Of a DNA stretch of 64,000 nt, positions 26,584 to 36,015 are shown piece by piece; positions within the stretch are counted from its first letter, which is position 1, and each line of letters begins with the position of its first letter. The notes under the pieces were generated by a model, which was not told the origin of the DNA, ran no database searches, and saw nothing but the letters and a program-made list of their open reading frames with translations. Source of the DNA: an uncultured Christensenellaceae bacterium. Lineage in GTDB: Bacteria; Bacillota; Clostridia; Christensenellales; UBA3700. Location: positions 1 to 64,000 of the forward strand of contig CALWRH010000010.1 in the NCBI GenBank assembly GCA_944383895.1, in the 5' to 3' direction. The position numbers and the translations under genes are program-made.

Positions 26584-27468
26584 ATGATAGTAACCGTATC
26601 GGACAACAAATTGAGCGTAAGCGCAAATACCAACGGGGCAACGCTTACGTCGGTAAAAAGACTCAGAGACAAGAGAGAATTTTTGTGGCAGGGCAGCGAA
26701 GATTCCTGGACAGAACAGGACGTAGTGATTTTTCCGTTTGTGGCAAGGCAGAAAGACGGCTGGTATTCTATAGACGGCAAGCGTTACGATATGCCTCTCC
26801 ACGGCGTTTGCAGACATGCGGATTTTACAGAGCAGCGCGTTTCGGACAGCGAAACCGTGCTGATCAACAGATATAACGAGTCTACGCTCGAAAAGTATCC
26901 TTTCAGATACGAATACAGCGTAAGATTCAAAGTCGAGGGCGGCGCGCTCGAAGTTATCCACACGGCAAAGAACGTGGACGATAAGCTGATGTTTTTTATG
27001 ATGGGCGCACATCCCGCGTTCAATGTCTGTGCAAGCGTAAAAGACGGCAAAATCGACACGGGTGCCAATTATATCGATTTCCTTAAACCGATTTCCCCCA
27101 ATTATCTGACGCTTGAAGAGAAAGGACATTTTATCACCGGCACCGCGCCTTTCGGTACTATTACAAAACTCAGCGCTGGCAAGGACGTAATGGTGAAATA
27201 CAAGACCGTTATGCTGACAGACGTCGGTACAGACAAGCTTGCGTTAAGACTTGCGGACGGAGAGAGCGTTTATTTCGATTTCGGAGAAGTGGACGTACTC
27301 GCTTTCTGGAGCATGGAAGAGAGCGGCGCTTATATCTGCATAGAGCCGTGGCACGGCGCACCCGACAGGCTGGATCCCGTAAGAGAACTCAAGGACAAAG
27401 CCTTCGTGCATACGCTCGAGCCGGGCAAGACTTTCACTTACAGATACAAAGTATCGTTCAACGACTGA
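26584..27468 (+). CDS. Aldose 1-epimerase family protein (LacX-like)
   Basis: A 294-residue beta-sandwich mutarotase-type protein. LHGVCRHADF (about residue 72) and GAHPAFNV (about 140) supply the conserved His residues, and SGAYICIEPWHGAPD supplies the catalytic-type Glu. This is the divergent LacX branch, whose substrates are poorly known. The start at 26584 follows GGAGGTG. It begins a run of four or five small genes (ROK kinase, PHP, YbaK) on the same strand. Confidence 0.87.
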   Translation: MIVTVSDNKLSVSANTNGATLTSVKRLRDKREFLWQGSEDSWTEQDVVIFPFVARQKDGWYSIDGKRYDMPLHGVCRHADFTEQRVSDSETVLINRYNESTLEKYPFRYEYSVRFKVEGGALEVIHTAKNVDDKLMFFMMGAHPAFNVCASVKDGKIDTGANYIDFLKPISPNYLTLEEKGHFITGTAPFGTITKLSAGKDVMVKYKTVMLTDVGTDKLALRLADGESVYFDFGEVDVLAFWSMEESGAYICIEPWHGAPDRLDPVRELKDKAFVHTLEPGKTFTYRYKVSFND

Positions 27469-27490
27469 TAATCGATATAAGGAGAGTCGC

Positions 27491-28369
27491 GTGAAAATGC
27501 TGTGCGCGGACGTCGGCGGTACCGCGGTCAAAGCTGCTTTGATTTCCGTAGGACGCGTCAGACTCCCTCAGAGTTATAAAATAAAGATTTTCAGATCTGT
27601 TCCTACCCGTTCGGCAGACGGTTTCGAAGGGGTAAGGGACAGTATAGTAAAAGCGCTTAATGCCGTAAGATCCGAAGATCTCGCCGACGTGGTTGCCATA
27701 GCCACGGCGGGAGAGGTAATGTGGAACGACGGCAGCGTGCTGCATGCCACGAGATCTCTGCCGGGGTTTGAAGGTTACGCTTTTGCAAAGGATATGTCTG
27801 AAAGACTCGGGAAAAGAGTCGTAGTGATAAACGACGCGTGCGCCGCAGCGGTATGCGAACATTATTTTACGAGAAGGAGAGTAGCAAGCACGCTTGTACT
27901 AACGATAGGCACGGGGCTCGGATCTGCGCTCGTTACGGACGGACCGATAGACGGAGATCACGTCAAAGACCTCGAACTCGGGCATATGCTTTACCGTGAA
28001 AACGGTATCGAGTGCGGTTGCGGAAAGAGAGGTTGTTTAGAGCAGTACCTGTCTGCCACTGCGATCAAGCGCGATGCCGGGACAAATACCGTGAAAGCTG
28101 CTTTAACGAACACGGATAACGTAAAATGCGTAGAGGCAAAACGTAATTTTCTTGCTGCGTTGCGCGACGTTGTAAAACTCGCTAAGGAAAAATACTCGCC
28201 CAAAGAAATACTAATAGGCGGAGGACTTGCCGAGATGAAAGAGCTGTGGCTCGATGACTTCTACGGGATGTCGGGTTACGACGACGTGAAAACGGCGAGG
28301 CTCGGCAATAAGGCGGGACTTCTCGGGACGGCGTATGCAGCGTTGAACGGGAGATTTTCAGATCAGTAA
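27491..28369 (+). CDS. ROK-family sugar kinase (glucokinase-like)
   Basis: A 292-residue kinase with the N-terminal phosphate loop DVGGTAVKAAL, TIGTGLGSALVTDG, the zinc-binding ROK signature CGCGKRGCLEQY (about residues 176-187) and the sugar-contact ELGHML. There is no N-terminal HTH, so it is a kinase and not a repressor. The sugar (glucose, fructose or an N-acylhexosamine) cannot be told. The GTG at 27491 is chosen because GGAG lies six bases upstream; an ATG two codons later is the alternative. Confidence 0.88.
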   Translation: MKMLCADVGGTAVKAALISVGRVRLPQSYKIKIFRSVPTRSADGFEGVRDSIVKALNAVRSEDLADVVAIATAGEVMWNDGSVLHATRSLPGFEGYAFAKDMSERLGKRVVVINDACAAAVCEHYFTRRRVASTLVLTIGTGLGSALVTDGPIDGDHVKDLELGHMLYRENGIECGCGKRGCLEQYLSATAIKRDAGTNTVKAALTNTDNVKCVEAKRNFLAALRDVVKLAKEKYSPKEILIGGGLAEMKELWLDDFYGMSGYDDVKTARLGNKAGLLGTAYAALNGRFSDQ

Positions 28370-28392
28370 AAATTATTCGAAAGACGGAATTT

Positions 28393-29091
28393 ATGTATAA
28401 GCTTGAAATGCATCTTCATACGGTCCACAACAGCCATTGCGGTCAGGAAGAACCCTGCGATATTGCGCGGATATACGCAAATGCGGGATACAACGGCATA
28501 GTCGTGACCAATCATTTTAACCGCACGGATCTGTTCGGTTACGTCGCGCAGCAGTTCGGCAGTAATCTCGACGTAATGAGCGATTATCTGCGGGACTATT
28601 TCGAGCTTAAGGACGAGTGCGCTAAATATGGCATAGACGTGTTCTTAGGACTCGAAGCGGCTCCCGATTTCTGCACATATTACAAGTATTCGCCTCCGTA
28701 CGGAGAGATACTCGTATACGGCATAACTCCCGATCTCGTGCTCAAAGACGGATACGATATTCTCAATTTCAATAAGATCGAATTGTACGAGTGGGCAGAG
28801 AAAAACGGTTGTCTGCTTGTCGTGGCGCATCCTTACCGCAGTATATGCACGGAGCTGGATTACAGGTACGTGCACGGCATTGAGATCGCAAATCTGCATC
28901 CGAAACAGAATTCGCATAACGATAAAGCCGAAAGAGTATGCAGAATGCTCGGGCTTATACCTACGGGCGGCAGCGACTTCCATTTCAAAGGCGGAGAGGG
29001 AGGCGGAATCCTGACAAAACGCGCTCCTGAAAACGAAAAAGACATCGTTGAGATATTAAGGAGCGGAGATTACGAGGTGATAAGATCATGA
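28393..29091 (+). CDS. PHP-domain phosphoesterase
   Basis: A 232-residue member of the polymerase-and-histidinol-phosphatase family. Metal ligands are visible in MHLHTVHNSHCG, VTNHFN, LGLEAAPDF, VAHPYR and GGSDFH. Family members hydrolyse phosphoesters with a trinuclear metal centre; the substrate here is unknown. The stop overlaps the next start codon as ATGA, so the two are translationally coupled. Confidence 0.85.
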   Translation: MYKLEMHLHTVHNSHCGQEEPCDIARIYANAGYNGIVVTNHFNRTDLFGYVAQQFGSNLDVMSDYLRDYFELKDECAKYGIDVFLGLEAAPDFCTYYKYSPPYGEILVYGITPDLVLKDGYDILNFNKIELYEWAEKNGCLLVVAHPYRSICTELDYRYVHGIEIANLHPKQNSHNDKAERVCRMLGLIPTGGSDFHFKGGEGGGILTKRAPENEKDIVEILRSGDYEVIRS

Positions 29092-29567
29092 GTAAAAAAC
29101 CGGAAAAGACAAACGTTATGCGCACGCTCGAAACGCTGGGAATAAGCTATAAAGCATACGAATACGACAATACGCTGACAGACGGAGCGCACGTCGCGGC
29201 GTCGCTCGGCAAGGATCCGTCCTGCGTCTTCAAAACGCTGGTAACGGTAGGACACGATCGCAAGAACTATGTTTTCGTAGTGCCCGTTACGGGGTCGCTC
29301 GATCTGAAAGCGGCTGCGGCAAGCGTGGGCGTTAAAAACGTCGAGATGATACCTCAGAAACAGCTTTTGCCTCTTACGGGATATATTCACGGAGGTTGCA
29401 GTCCTATCGGCATGAAAAAGAAATTCGTGACGGTCATAGACGAGAGCGCGAAAGACAAGGAAACGATCGTTTTCAGTGCGGGAAAAGTAGGGCATCAGGT
29501 GGAAACTTCTCCTTTGGATCTCGCAAACGCGGTACAGGCAAAATTCGCAAAAATAGCATCGGTCTGA
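29088..29567 (+). CDS. ybaK: Cys-tRNA(Pro)/Cys-tRNA(Cys) deacylase
   Basis: A 159-residue YbaK/EbsC editing protein that removes cysteine wrongly attached to tRNA-Pro. Typical blocks: DGAHVAASLGKDPSCVFKTL, VVPVTGSLDLKAAAASVGVK (catalytic Lys region) and GYIHGGCSPIGMKKK. Length matches the family. It overlaps the PHP gene by four bases. Regulation separate from that gene is not visible. Confidence 0.93.
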   Translation: MSKKPEKTNVMRTLETLGISYKAYEYDNTLTDGAHVAASLGKDPSCVFKTLVTVGHDRKNYVFVVPVTGSLDLKAAAASVGVKNVEMIPQKQLLPLTGYIHGGCSPIGMKKKFVTVIDESAKDKETIVFSAGKVGHQVETSPLDLANAVQAKFAKIASV

Positions 29568-29730
29568 ATCTTTAAGGATAATTTTTACTTTTTCTCACGG
29601 GTAAAGAATACAGGCGAAGTACAGCTCGGGACAGACACGGACTGAATTTTGCATAAAAATGGATAATACGGTTAAATTGCGGCATAAAACGGTAAATTTG
29701 CGCGTTTGAGCCGCTTTTTTGTTTCAATTG

Positions 29731-29760
29731 TTGCGTAAGCGTCTGCGCGTTTGTTATAAT
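29731..29760 (+). promoter_or_regulatory. Probable promoter of the GH30-sirtuin pair
   Basis: TTGCGT (29731-29736), 18-base spacer, TATAAT (29755-29760). Confidence 0.55.
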
Positions 29761-29790
29761 AAAAAAAATTGTGAGTAAGGGAGAAAAGCT

Positions 29791-31410
29791 TTGAAGAAGT
29801 TCAGCGTCAGCAAAGAATCGGTTAAAGAATTTTTCGCAAACAACGGCAAAAAAATAGCGCTCAAGAGCGCGCAGGTGCTTATAGTTTTAGTTATAGTTAC
29901 CGCGCTGTGTCTCGGCATTTACAGTATCGCGGCATATTCCAATCTTCGCATTACGGTAGATCTCAACGATAAACAACAGACTGTACAGGGGTTCGGCGCG
30001 TCTATGGCGTGGACCTTTCAGAGATTGGGTCTCGAGGGATCCGATCAGGTAAAAGAAGACGCTATCGAAATGCTTTACGGAGATAGCGGACTCAGACTGA
30101 ATATCGTCAGATTCAATATAGGCGGAGGATCGCTCGACTCCAATCTCGATAACGTCGCGCCTTACAACAACGGATGGTTCGACAAGGACAGGAGAGCGGA
30201 AAGTTTCTTTATGGCTGAGAGTTTCCTCGACGCTGACGACGATACGCTCAAGGCGGCTTTTGCAGACGAGAGCAATTACGATTTCGATAACCGCGACGTC
30301 GGAGCTCTCGAAATGCTCGATATGGCTCTGGCTACGGGCGGTATAGACAAGGTGGTCTTCTTTGCAAATTCTCCGCACTATCTGATGACGGTGTCGGGGA
30401 CTTGTACGGGTGCGGTCGAACAGCAGAACAATCTCAAAGAAGATTTTTACGAAGCTTATTGCGATTATCTGCTGATAATAGTGGACAATCTCGTCGAAAG
30501 ACATTTTTCGGGACTTGAAAAAATGCCCGAAATAGTTATAAGTCCAGTCAACGAGCCTCAGTGGGATTGGGGCGGAGAAGGTTCTTCTCAGGAAGGCTGT
30601 CATTTCGATCCCGAGCCGCTTGCCAGATTCTACGACGTATTTTTCGACAAACTCAACGAATATAACGCGCAAAACGGCACGGACATAGAGTGCGACGTGC
30701 TCGAGAGCGGAAACTATAAATTCTATCTCGACCGAAAGGATATAAAAGAATATCTCGAGGCGATGAGCAAGTACGATTATTTCGATGAAATAGAATACAT
30801 ATCCGCACACTCTTACGGCGCCGACGACAGCAAAGCGCACAGGACGAAATATCAGAATTATATCGATAAGAATTATGCGGGACTCGGCATTTCGATAACC
30901 GAATATTGCGAAATGGTAGAGGGCAGATCGGATACGATGGAGAGCGGGCTTCTGCTCGGCAACGTTATAAGCAGAGATCTGACGATGCTCAACGCGATAG
31001 ACTGGAGCTGGTGGCTTGCGGTATCTCCGTGTGATTACAATGACGGACTCGTCTATTGGGACGGCGGAGACGATCTCAGCGTTCTCAGAAGATATTACGT
31101 CATGGGACAGTTCTCAAGATATATCGACAAAGGCGACGTGCGCGTAGGTGCGACATGTTCGGACCTTACGGGTTGGGCGGGGCTGGATTACAGCGCGTAT
31201 CAGAAAGCGGACGGCAGCGTGGTCGTCGTAGTCATCAACAATTCTTCGTCTGACAAGAACGTGACGATCGGTGGTCTGTCCGACTATAAAAAAGCGACAA
31301 GCGTCTGTACTGTACAGACAACGGACGGATGGGACGAAAAATCCATTGACTGGACAGGCAAGGTATCTTTGCCCGCTCAGAGCGTAACGACGTTTATTCT
31401 TGAAAAATAA
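29791..31410 (+). CDS. GH30-family glycoside hydrolase, membrane-anchored
   Basis: A 539-residue retaining hydrolase with a basic N-terminus and one membrane anchor (about residues 28-49). QGFGASMAWTF opens the GH30 barrel; ISPVNEPQWDW (about 252) holds the acid/base Glu and ISITEYCEM (about 370) the nucleophile Glu. The long insertion before the acid/base and the pattern resemble endo-beta-1,6-galactanase or glucanase subfamilies (inference). A beta-sandwich side domain closes the protein. The start is TTG with GGGAG upstream. The sirtuin start codon follows the stop by one base. Confidence 0.87.
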   Translation: MKKFSVSKESVKEFFANNGKKIALKSAQVLIVLVIVTALCLGIYSIAAYSNLRITVDLNDKQQTVQGFGASMAWTFQRLGLEGSDQVKEDAIEMLYGDSGLRLNIVRFNIGGGSLDSNLDNVAPYNNGWFDKDRRAESFFMAESFLDADDDTLKAAFADESNYDFDNRDVGALEMLDMALATGGIDKVVFFANSPHYLMTVSGTCTGAVEQQNNLKEDFYEAYCDYLLIIVDNLVERHFSGLEKMPEIVISPVNEPQWDWGGEGSSQEGCHFDPEPLARFYDVFFDKLNEYNAQNGTDIECDVLESGNYKFYLDRKDIKEYLEAMSKYDYFDEIEYISAHSYGADDSKAHRTKYQNYIDKNYAGLGISITEYCEMVEGRSDTMESGLLLGNVISRDLTMLNAIDWSWWLAVSPCDYNDGLVYWDGGDDLSVLRRYYVMGQFSRYIDKGDVRVGATCSDLTGWAGLDYSAYQKADGSVVVVVINNSSSDKNVTIGGLSDYKKATSVCTVQTTDGWDEKSIDWTGKVSLPAQSVTTFILEK

Positions 31411-31411
31411 T

Positions 31412-32137
31412 ATGCAATGTTTTGAAGAAAGGATAAAGGAGTTCAGAGATATTCTCGGCAGAGGCAAGGTAGTGTTTTTCGGCGGCGCGGGCGTGTCTAC
31501 GGAAAGCGGCGTGCCTGATTTCCGTTCTTCGGGCGGTATTTTTTCTCAGAAATACGATTATCCGCCCGAGGTGATACTTTCTCACGAATTTTTTTACGCA
31601 AAGACAGACGTGTTTTTTGATTTTTATAAAAAATTCATGATGCCGCTTGCCGCAAAACCCAACGCGGCTCACGTTGCGCTTGCAAAGCTCGAGAAAGAGG
31701 GTTTGCTCGATGCGGTTATTACTCAGAACATAGACGGTTTGCATCAGGCGGCAGGCAGTAAAAAGGTGCTCGAACTGCACGGCAGCATACACCGCAACAC
31801 CTGCCTTGAGTGCGGCAGAAAATTCGACGCGCGCTACGTCGAGGGCAGCGACGGAATTCCGACTTGTCCGTGCGGAGGACTTATCAAACCCGACGTCGTG
31901 CTGTACGGAGAGCCGCTGCCCGAACGCGTTTTCGAAGAGGCTTTTGAACGTATTTCTTCTGCCGATACGGTGATAGTCGGAGGCACTTCGCTCAACGTCT
32001 ATCCGGCGGCGGGTCTGCTGACTTATTTCAGGGGCAGAGATCTCGTGCTTATCAATAAAACAAGGCTTGCCGCAAAAGGCGCAACGCTCGTCTTTGACGA
32101 ACCAATCGGAGAAGTGTTTACAGCTGCTTTATCGTGA
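31412..32137 (+). CDS. cobB: NAD-dependent protein deacylase, SIR2 family
   Basis: A 241-residue sirtuin removing acyl groups from lysines using NAD. Visible motifs: GAGVSTESGVPDFRS, TQNIDGLHQAAG, catalytic His in ELHGSIH, zinc ligands CLEC and CPC, GGTSLNVYPAAG and LINKT. The ATG lies one base after the GH30 stop and has no clear ribosome site of its own, so it depends on coupling. The symbol is given by family, not by proven orthology. Confidence 0.92.
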   Translation: MQCFEERIKEFRDILGRGKVVFFGGAGVSTESGVPDFRSSGGIFSQKYDYPPEVILSHEFFYAKTDVFFDFYKKFMMPLAAKPNAAHVALAKLEKEGLLDAVITQNIDGLHQAAGSKKVLELHGSIHRNTCLECGRKFDARYVEGSDGIPTCPCGGLIKPDVVLYGEPLPERVFEEAFERISSADTVIVGGTSLNVYPAAGLLTYFRGRDLVLINKTRLAAKGATLVFDEPIGEVFTAALS

Positions 32138-32230
32138 TTTTTGCTTAAAAATGCGCGTTTCGGACAATCGGGCGGAGGAGAGCTTGAAAAACTTCAGAGA
32201 AAATAATTGTAAATTCACTCTGTTTTTTAG

Positions 32231-32259
32231 TTGAAATATATCTTACTAAATGTTAATAT
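32231..32259 (+). promoter_or_regulatory. Sigma-A promoter of prs
   Basis: TTGAAA (32231-32236), 17-base spacer, TAATAT (32254-32259). It gives a leader of about 170 bases that contains a 47-codon ORF. Confidence 0.6.
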
Positions 32260-32312
32260 ATTTATGTAACCGCGGACAGCTTTCCGCGTTTCGATTATTT
32301 CTGAGAGGAGTT

Positions 32313-32456
32313 ATGGATCACTTACCTGACGGCCAACTTCAAAATATCGTTTTCACCGCACCGCGTTTCCCGATGGAATACGTTTGCGGTTTTTGTACTA
32401 TGAAATCCAAAGACAATATTTATGTATACGGAGGCAAGAATGAGACCGTTTTTTGA
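32313..32456 (+). CDS. Possible 47-residue leader ORF overlapping prs
   Basis: The frame starts with ATG at 32313, eight bases after a GAGAGGAG ribosome site that is as good as any in the window. It ends 17 bases inside prs in another frame. The peptide (MDHLPDGQLQNIVFTA...) resembles nothing I know. Its position as the first ORF of the transcript suggests a regulatory or coupling role; it could also be chance. Because its stop lies beyond the prs start, ribosomes reading it would pass over the prs ribosome site. Confidence 0.4.
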   Translation: MDHLPDGQLQNIVFTAPRFPMEYVCGFCTMKSKDNIYVYGGKNETVF

Positions 32457-33636
32457 GTCTATATTCAATTTCGACAAAGACACTTCCAACATGGCTCTTA
32501 TCGCGCTCGCAGGCGCAAAAGAGCTCGGCGACAAGGTGGATTACTACCTCGTCAACTGGTACAACCAGGAGGCTAAAGCGCAGGGTAAAAAATTCCACCG
32601 CGACACCTTCCTTATAAAGAACGTCTGCCCCAGATTCACTACGGGCGACGGCAAAGGCCTTGTTATGGAAACCATAAGAGGCAAGGATCTGTACATCCTC
32701 TGCGACGTCGGCAATTATTCAATTACCTACAATATGTTCGGTTTTGAAAACAATATGTCGCCCGACGATCATTACTGCGACCTCAAGAGAGTCATCGCTG
32801 CTTGCGGAGGCAAGGCAAAGTCGATCACGGTCGTAATGCCCAGTCTTTACGGCGGCAGACAGCACCGCCGCAATGCGAGAGAATCTCTCGACTGCGCTCA
32901 GATGCTGCAGGAGCTCACCGATATGGGCGTAAGCGAAATAATCACTTTCGACGCTCACGACCCCCGCGTTCAGAACGCCGTACCTCTCATGGGCTTTGAC
33001 AACTTCCTGCCCACGTATCAGATACTCAAGGCGATGCTCCGTTCTTACACAGATCTCGATATGACGAGAGAAAGATTTATGATCGTCAGCCCCGACGAAG
33101 GAGCTATGAGCCGCAATATATATTACGCTTCCGTGCTCGGCACCGATCTCGGTATGTTCTATAAGAGAAGAGATTACGCTAACGTAGTCAACGGCAGAAA
33201 CCCGATCGTGGCTCACGAGTATATCGGCAACGACGTCCGCAATAAGGACATCTTCGTTGCAGACGATATCATCGCAACCGGCGATTCTATGCTCAAGCTG
33301 TGCAACGAGCTCAAGGAGAGAGGCTGCGGCAAGATATTCCTTTCCGCTACCTACGCGCTGTTCACCGAAGGTCTCAAGAAATTCGACGACGCATACGAGC
33401 AGGGCTTGTTTACCGCGGTCATAAGCACCAACCTCACATACGCGCCCAAAGAGCTGCTTGAGAGAAAGTGGTTCATCCAGGCGGATATGTCCAAGTTCCT
33501 TGCTTATATCATCTCCGCATGCGATCAGAACAAGTCGCTCAGCGAACTTCTCGATCCTCACGACAAGATACATGAGCTTATTGCAAAATTCAACGCTAAC
33601 AAACCGGAGCAGATAGCTTTGGATATAGAGGAATAA
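32440..33636 (+). CDS. prs: Ribose-phosphate pyrophosphokinase (clostridial long form)
   Basis: Makes phosphoribosyl pyrophosphate from ribose 5-phosphate and ATP for nucleotide, His and Trp synthesis. At 398 residues it is the long clostridial form, about 80 above classical Prs. Motifs: MPSLYGGRQHRRNARESLDC (ATP region), TFDAHDPRVQNA, SPDEGAMSRN, and the PRPP-binding loop DIFVADDIIATGDSM. GGAGG sits five bases before the ATG at 32440; an in-frame ATG at 32422 lacks a ribosome site. The next gene follows 3 bp after the stop. Confidence 0.93.
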   Translation: MRPFFESIFNFDKDTSNMALIALAGAKELGDKVDYYLVNWYNQEAKAQGKKFHRDTFLIKNVCPRFTTGDGKGLVMETIRGKDLYILCDVGNYSITYNMFGFENNMSPDDHYCDLKRVIAACGGKAKSITVVMPSLYGGRQHRRNARESLDCAQMLQELTDMGVSEIITFDAHDPRVQNAVPLMGFDNFLPTYQILKAMLRSYTDLDMTRERFMIVSPDEGAMSRNIYYASVLGTDLGMFYKRRDYANVVNGRNPIVAHEYIGNDVRNKDIFVADDIIATGDSMLKLCNELKERGCGKIFLSATYALFTEGLKKFDDAYEQGLFTAVISTNLTYAPKELLERKWFIQADMSKFLAYIISACDQNKSLSELLDPHDKIHELIAKFNANKPEQIALDIEE

Positions 33637-33639
33637 ATT

Positions 33640-34296
33640 ATGAAAATTACTTGGCTCGGTCATTCGTCTTTCAGACTGGAAGAATCCACGGGTACAGTCG
33701 TAGTCACGGATCCTTACAGTAAAAAGACTGTCGGTTACGAGATGCAGGACGTCAACGCCGACGCAGTAACGATTAGCCACCACCACAACGACCACGACGA
33801 CCTGAAAAAACTCAACGCCGACGTGCAGATCATAGATACTCTCGGGTTCTGGGAAGTCAAGGGTATCGACGTATCCTCATTGCTCAGTTATCACGATGAC
33901 GACAACGGCAAGAAAAGGGGAGAAAACCTTATCTTCAAATTCAGAATAGACGGCGTGGATCTCTGCCATCTCGGAGATATCGGCGAGGAGTGTACCGTAA
34001 GGCTCGGCGATTCTATCGGTACGGTAAACGTGCTTATGGTCCCCGTAGGAGGTAATTACACGATCGATGCAAGGCAGGCGAAAGAGTATGTCGATTTCCT
34101 TATGCCGGACATCGTGATCCCTATGCATTACGAAACGCCTTCCTGCAATCTGGATATAGACAAGCTCGACAGGTTTCTCGAGCTTTTCGATGAAGAACAG
34201 ATCGTTCGCGTAGACGGCGATTCGATTGAATTCCACAGAGATTATTTTGACGGCGATTGTACAAAAGTCATCGTGTTCTCTGACGAAAAATTCTGA
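33640..34296 (+). CDS. Metallo-beta-lactamase-fold hydrolase (UlaG-like)
   Basis: A 218-residue protein of the UlaG/YtkL group. WLGHSSFRLE opens it, and metal ligands appear in SHHHNDHDD (about 46-54), HLGDIGE and PMHYETP. Members include ascorbate-6-phosphate lactonase and uncharacterised hydrolases; the substrate is unknown here. The start is 3 bp after prs with GAGGAA inside the prs end, so the two are co-translated. Confidence 0.85.
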   Translation: MKITWLGHSSFRLEESTGTVVVTDPYSKKTVGYEMQDVNADAVTISHHHNDHDDLKKLNADVQIIDTLGFWEVKGIDVSSLLSYHDDDNGKKRGENLIFKFRIDGVDLCHLGDIGEECTVRLGDSIGTVNVLMVPVGGNYTIDARQAKEYVDFLMPDIVIPMHYETPSCNLDIDKLDRFLELFDEEQIVRVDGDSIEFHRDYFDGDCTKVIVFSDEKF

Positions 34297-34331
34297 TTTT
34301 TAATTCCGGTACGCGCATATCAGGCGCGTAT

Positions 34332-34374
34332 CGGGTAAAAATAAAAGAGATATTTGCTCTTTACCGCGTTTTTT
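34332..34374 (+). terminator. Weak terminator-like hairpin
   Basis: AAAGAG and CTCTTT plus flanking GGTAAA/TTTACC can pair around an AT-rich loop, followed by GCG and six T. The pairing is bulged, so confidence is modest. Confidence 0.4.
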
Positions 34375-34492
34375 AATTTCAACGACATAATTTACATTTA
34401 CAAAAGATTAATCGGCACGTTTTTTGACGGTTTTAGTCGAAATGCAAATAAATCCGTGCTTGAACGAGTACATATTTTTTTAGGAGAAAAAA

Positions 34493-35968
34493 ATGAGCGA
34501 CAAAAAGTTTTACACCGAGGACGAGTTGAATAAAATGACCGTTTTTCAATTGAGAGAGGTTGCACGCGATATCGGCGTCAGCTCTCCTACATCCAAAAAG
34601 AAAGAGGAAATCATCGCACAGTACCGCGGTATAGTAGACGGAGAGATCCAGCCTACAAAGAGTACGCGCGGACGTAAACCTATGAACAAGCCCAGAGAGC
34701 TCGAAAGTTCGGACAAGACCGAAAAAAGCGCGGCAGTTAAAGAGAAAAGCCTTAAGAAGCCCAATGCGGAACGCGACAATTTTTCTGCGGCTCAGCAGAG
34801 CGAAGAAAACGCAGAGAGTGAGCTCGAAGAAAAGCACGGCGTGCTTGACATACATCCCGACGGCTACGGCTTTTTGAGAGCGGAGAATTGCGAATACGGC
34901 AATAAAGATACTTACGTTTCTGCCAAACTGATAAAATCTATCGGTCTCAGAGCCGGAGATAAAGTCGTCGGCAGAGCTAAGCGTAACGCTGAAAATAAGC
35001 CTCCCGCACTCGTTGTTGTCGACGAGGTAAACGGCAATCCTCCCGAAAATCTTCGCCAAAGACCCAATTTCGACAATCTCGTACCTATATATCCCGACGA
35101 AAGACTCAGGCTCGAACTCAAGGCAGGAAAGAGCGATTTTGCAATAAGATGTATAGATCTCATCGCTCCGATAGGCAAGGGACAGAGAGCTATGATCGTT
35201 TCTCCTCCTAAAGCGGGCAAAACGACTCTGCTCAAAAAAATCGCCAACAGCATTTCTCTCAATTATCCCGACGTGCTTTTGTTCGTTCTTCTCGTTGACG
35301 AAAGACCGGAAGAAGTTACGGATATGCAGAGGAGCATAAACGGAGAAGTCATATATTCCACTTTTGACGAAACTCCCGAACATCACTGCAAGAGCGCGGA
35401 ACTTCTTATCGAGAGAGCAAAAAGAAACGTGGAGCTCGGCAAGGACGTCGTTATCATTATGGATTCTCTGACAAGACTTGCGAGAGCGTACAACCTTACT
35501 ATACCGCCTACGGGCAGGACGCTTTCGGGAGGTATAGATCCGGGTGCGCTGCACAGCCCCAAAAGATTTTTCGGCAGTGCGAGAAACATCGAAAACGGCG
35601 GAAGTCTTACCATAATAGCAACTGCGCTTATCGATACAGGCAGCCGTATGGACGACGTCATATACGAAGAGTTCAAGGGCACGGGCAATATGGAAATACA
35701 TCTCGACCGTAAGATGAGCGAACGCAGAGTTTTCCCCGCGATAGATCTCAACAGATCGAGTACGAGAAGAGAAGACCTGCTCCTCACTCAGAAAGAACTC
35801 GAAGGCGTATTTGCAATGAGAAAGATGATAAGCTCGATGGACAGCCAGGAGGCGACGGAAAAACTTCTCGATTATATCGTAAAGACGAAAAACAACGACG
35901 AATTTATAGGCATTATCGTATCCCAGGTAAACAGATGGGAAAAAGAAGGTTTCAGTTTCAGGAAATAA
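34493..35968 (+). CDS. rho: Transcription termination factor Rho
   Basis: A hexameric RNA helicase that ends transcription. At 491 residues it has an N-terminal Rho_N helical domain (LNKMTVFQLREVARDIGV), a basic/acidic low-complexity insertion of about 60 residues (roughly 50-110), the cold-shock RNA-binding domain (GVLDIHPDGYGFLR), Walker A PPKAGKTTLLKK (about 241), Walker B VVIIMDSLTRLARAYN (about 320) and the Q/R-loop regions. The insertion is usual for many Bacillota Rho proteins. AGGAG precedes the ATG. It is monocistronic, ending in a strong terminator. Confidence 0.96.
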   Translation: MSDKKFYTEDELNKMTVFQLREVARDIGVSSPTSKKKEEIIAQYRGIVDGEIQPTKSTRGRKPMNKPRELESSDKTEKSAAVKEKSLKKPNAERDNFSAAQQSEENAESELEEKHGVLDIHPDGYGFLRAENCEYGNKDTYVSAKLIKSIGLRAGDKVVGRAKRNAENKPPALVVVDEVNGNPPENLRQRPNFDNLVPIYPDERLRLELKAGKSDFAIRCIDLIAPIGKGQRAMIVSPPKAGKTTLLKKIANSISLNYPDVLLFVLLVDERPEEVTDMQRSINGEVIYSTFDETPEHHCKSAELLIERAKRNVELGKDVVIIMDSLTRLARAYNLTIPPTGRTLSGGIDPGALHSPKRFFGSARNIENGGSLTIIATALIDTGSRMDDVIYEEFKGTGNMEIHLDRKMSERRVFPAIDLNRSSTRREDLLLTQKELEGVFAMRKMISSMDSQEATEKLLDYIVKTKNNDEFIGIIVSQVNRWEKEGFSFRK

Positions 35969-35985
35969 AGCTTAATTCGGCAATT

Positions 35986-36015
35986 TGCGGACGGAGATAT
36001 CCGTCCGCATTTATT
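35986..36015 (+). terminator. Rho-independent terminator after rho
   Basis: TGCGGACGGA pairs perfectly over 10 bp with TCCGTCCGCA around a GATA loop, then TTTATTAT. Confidence 0.85.
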
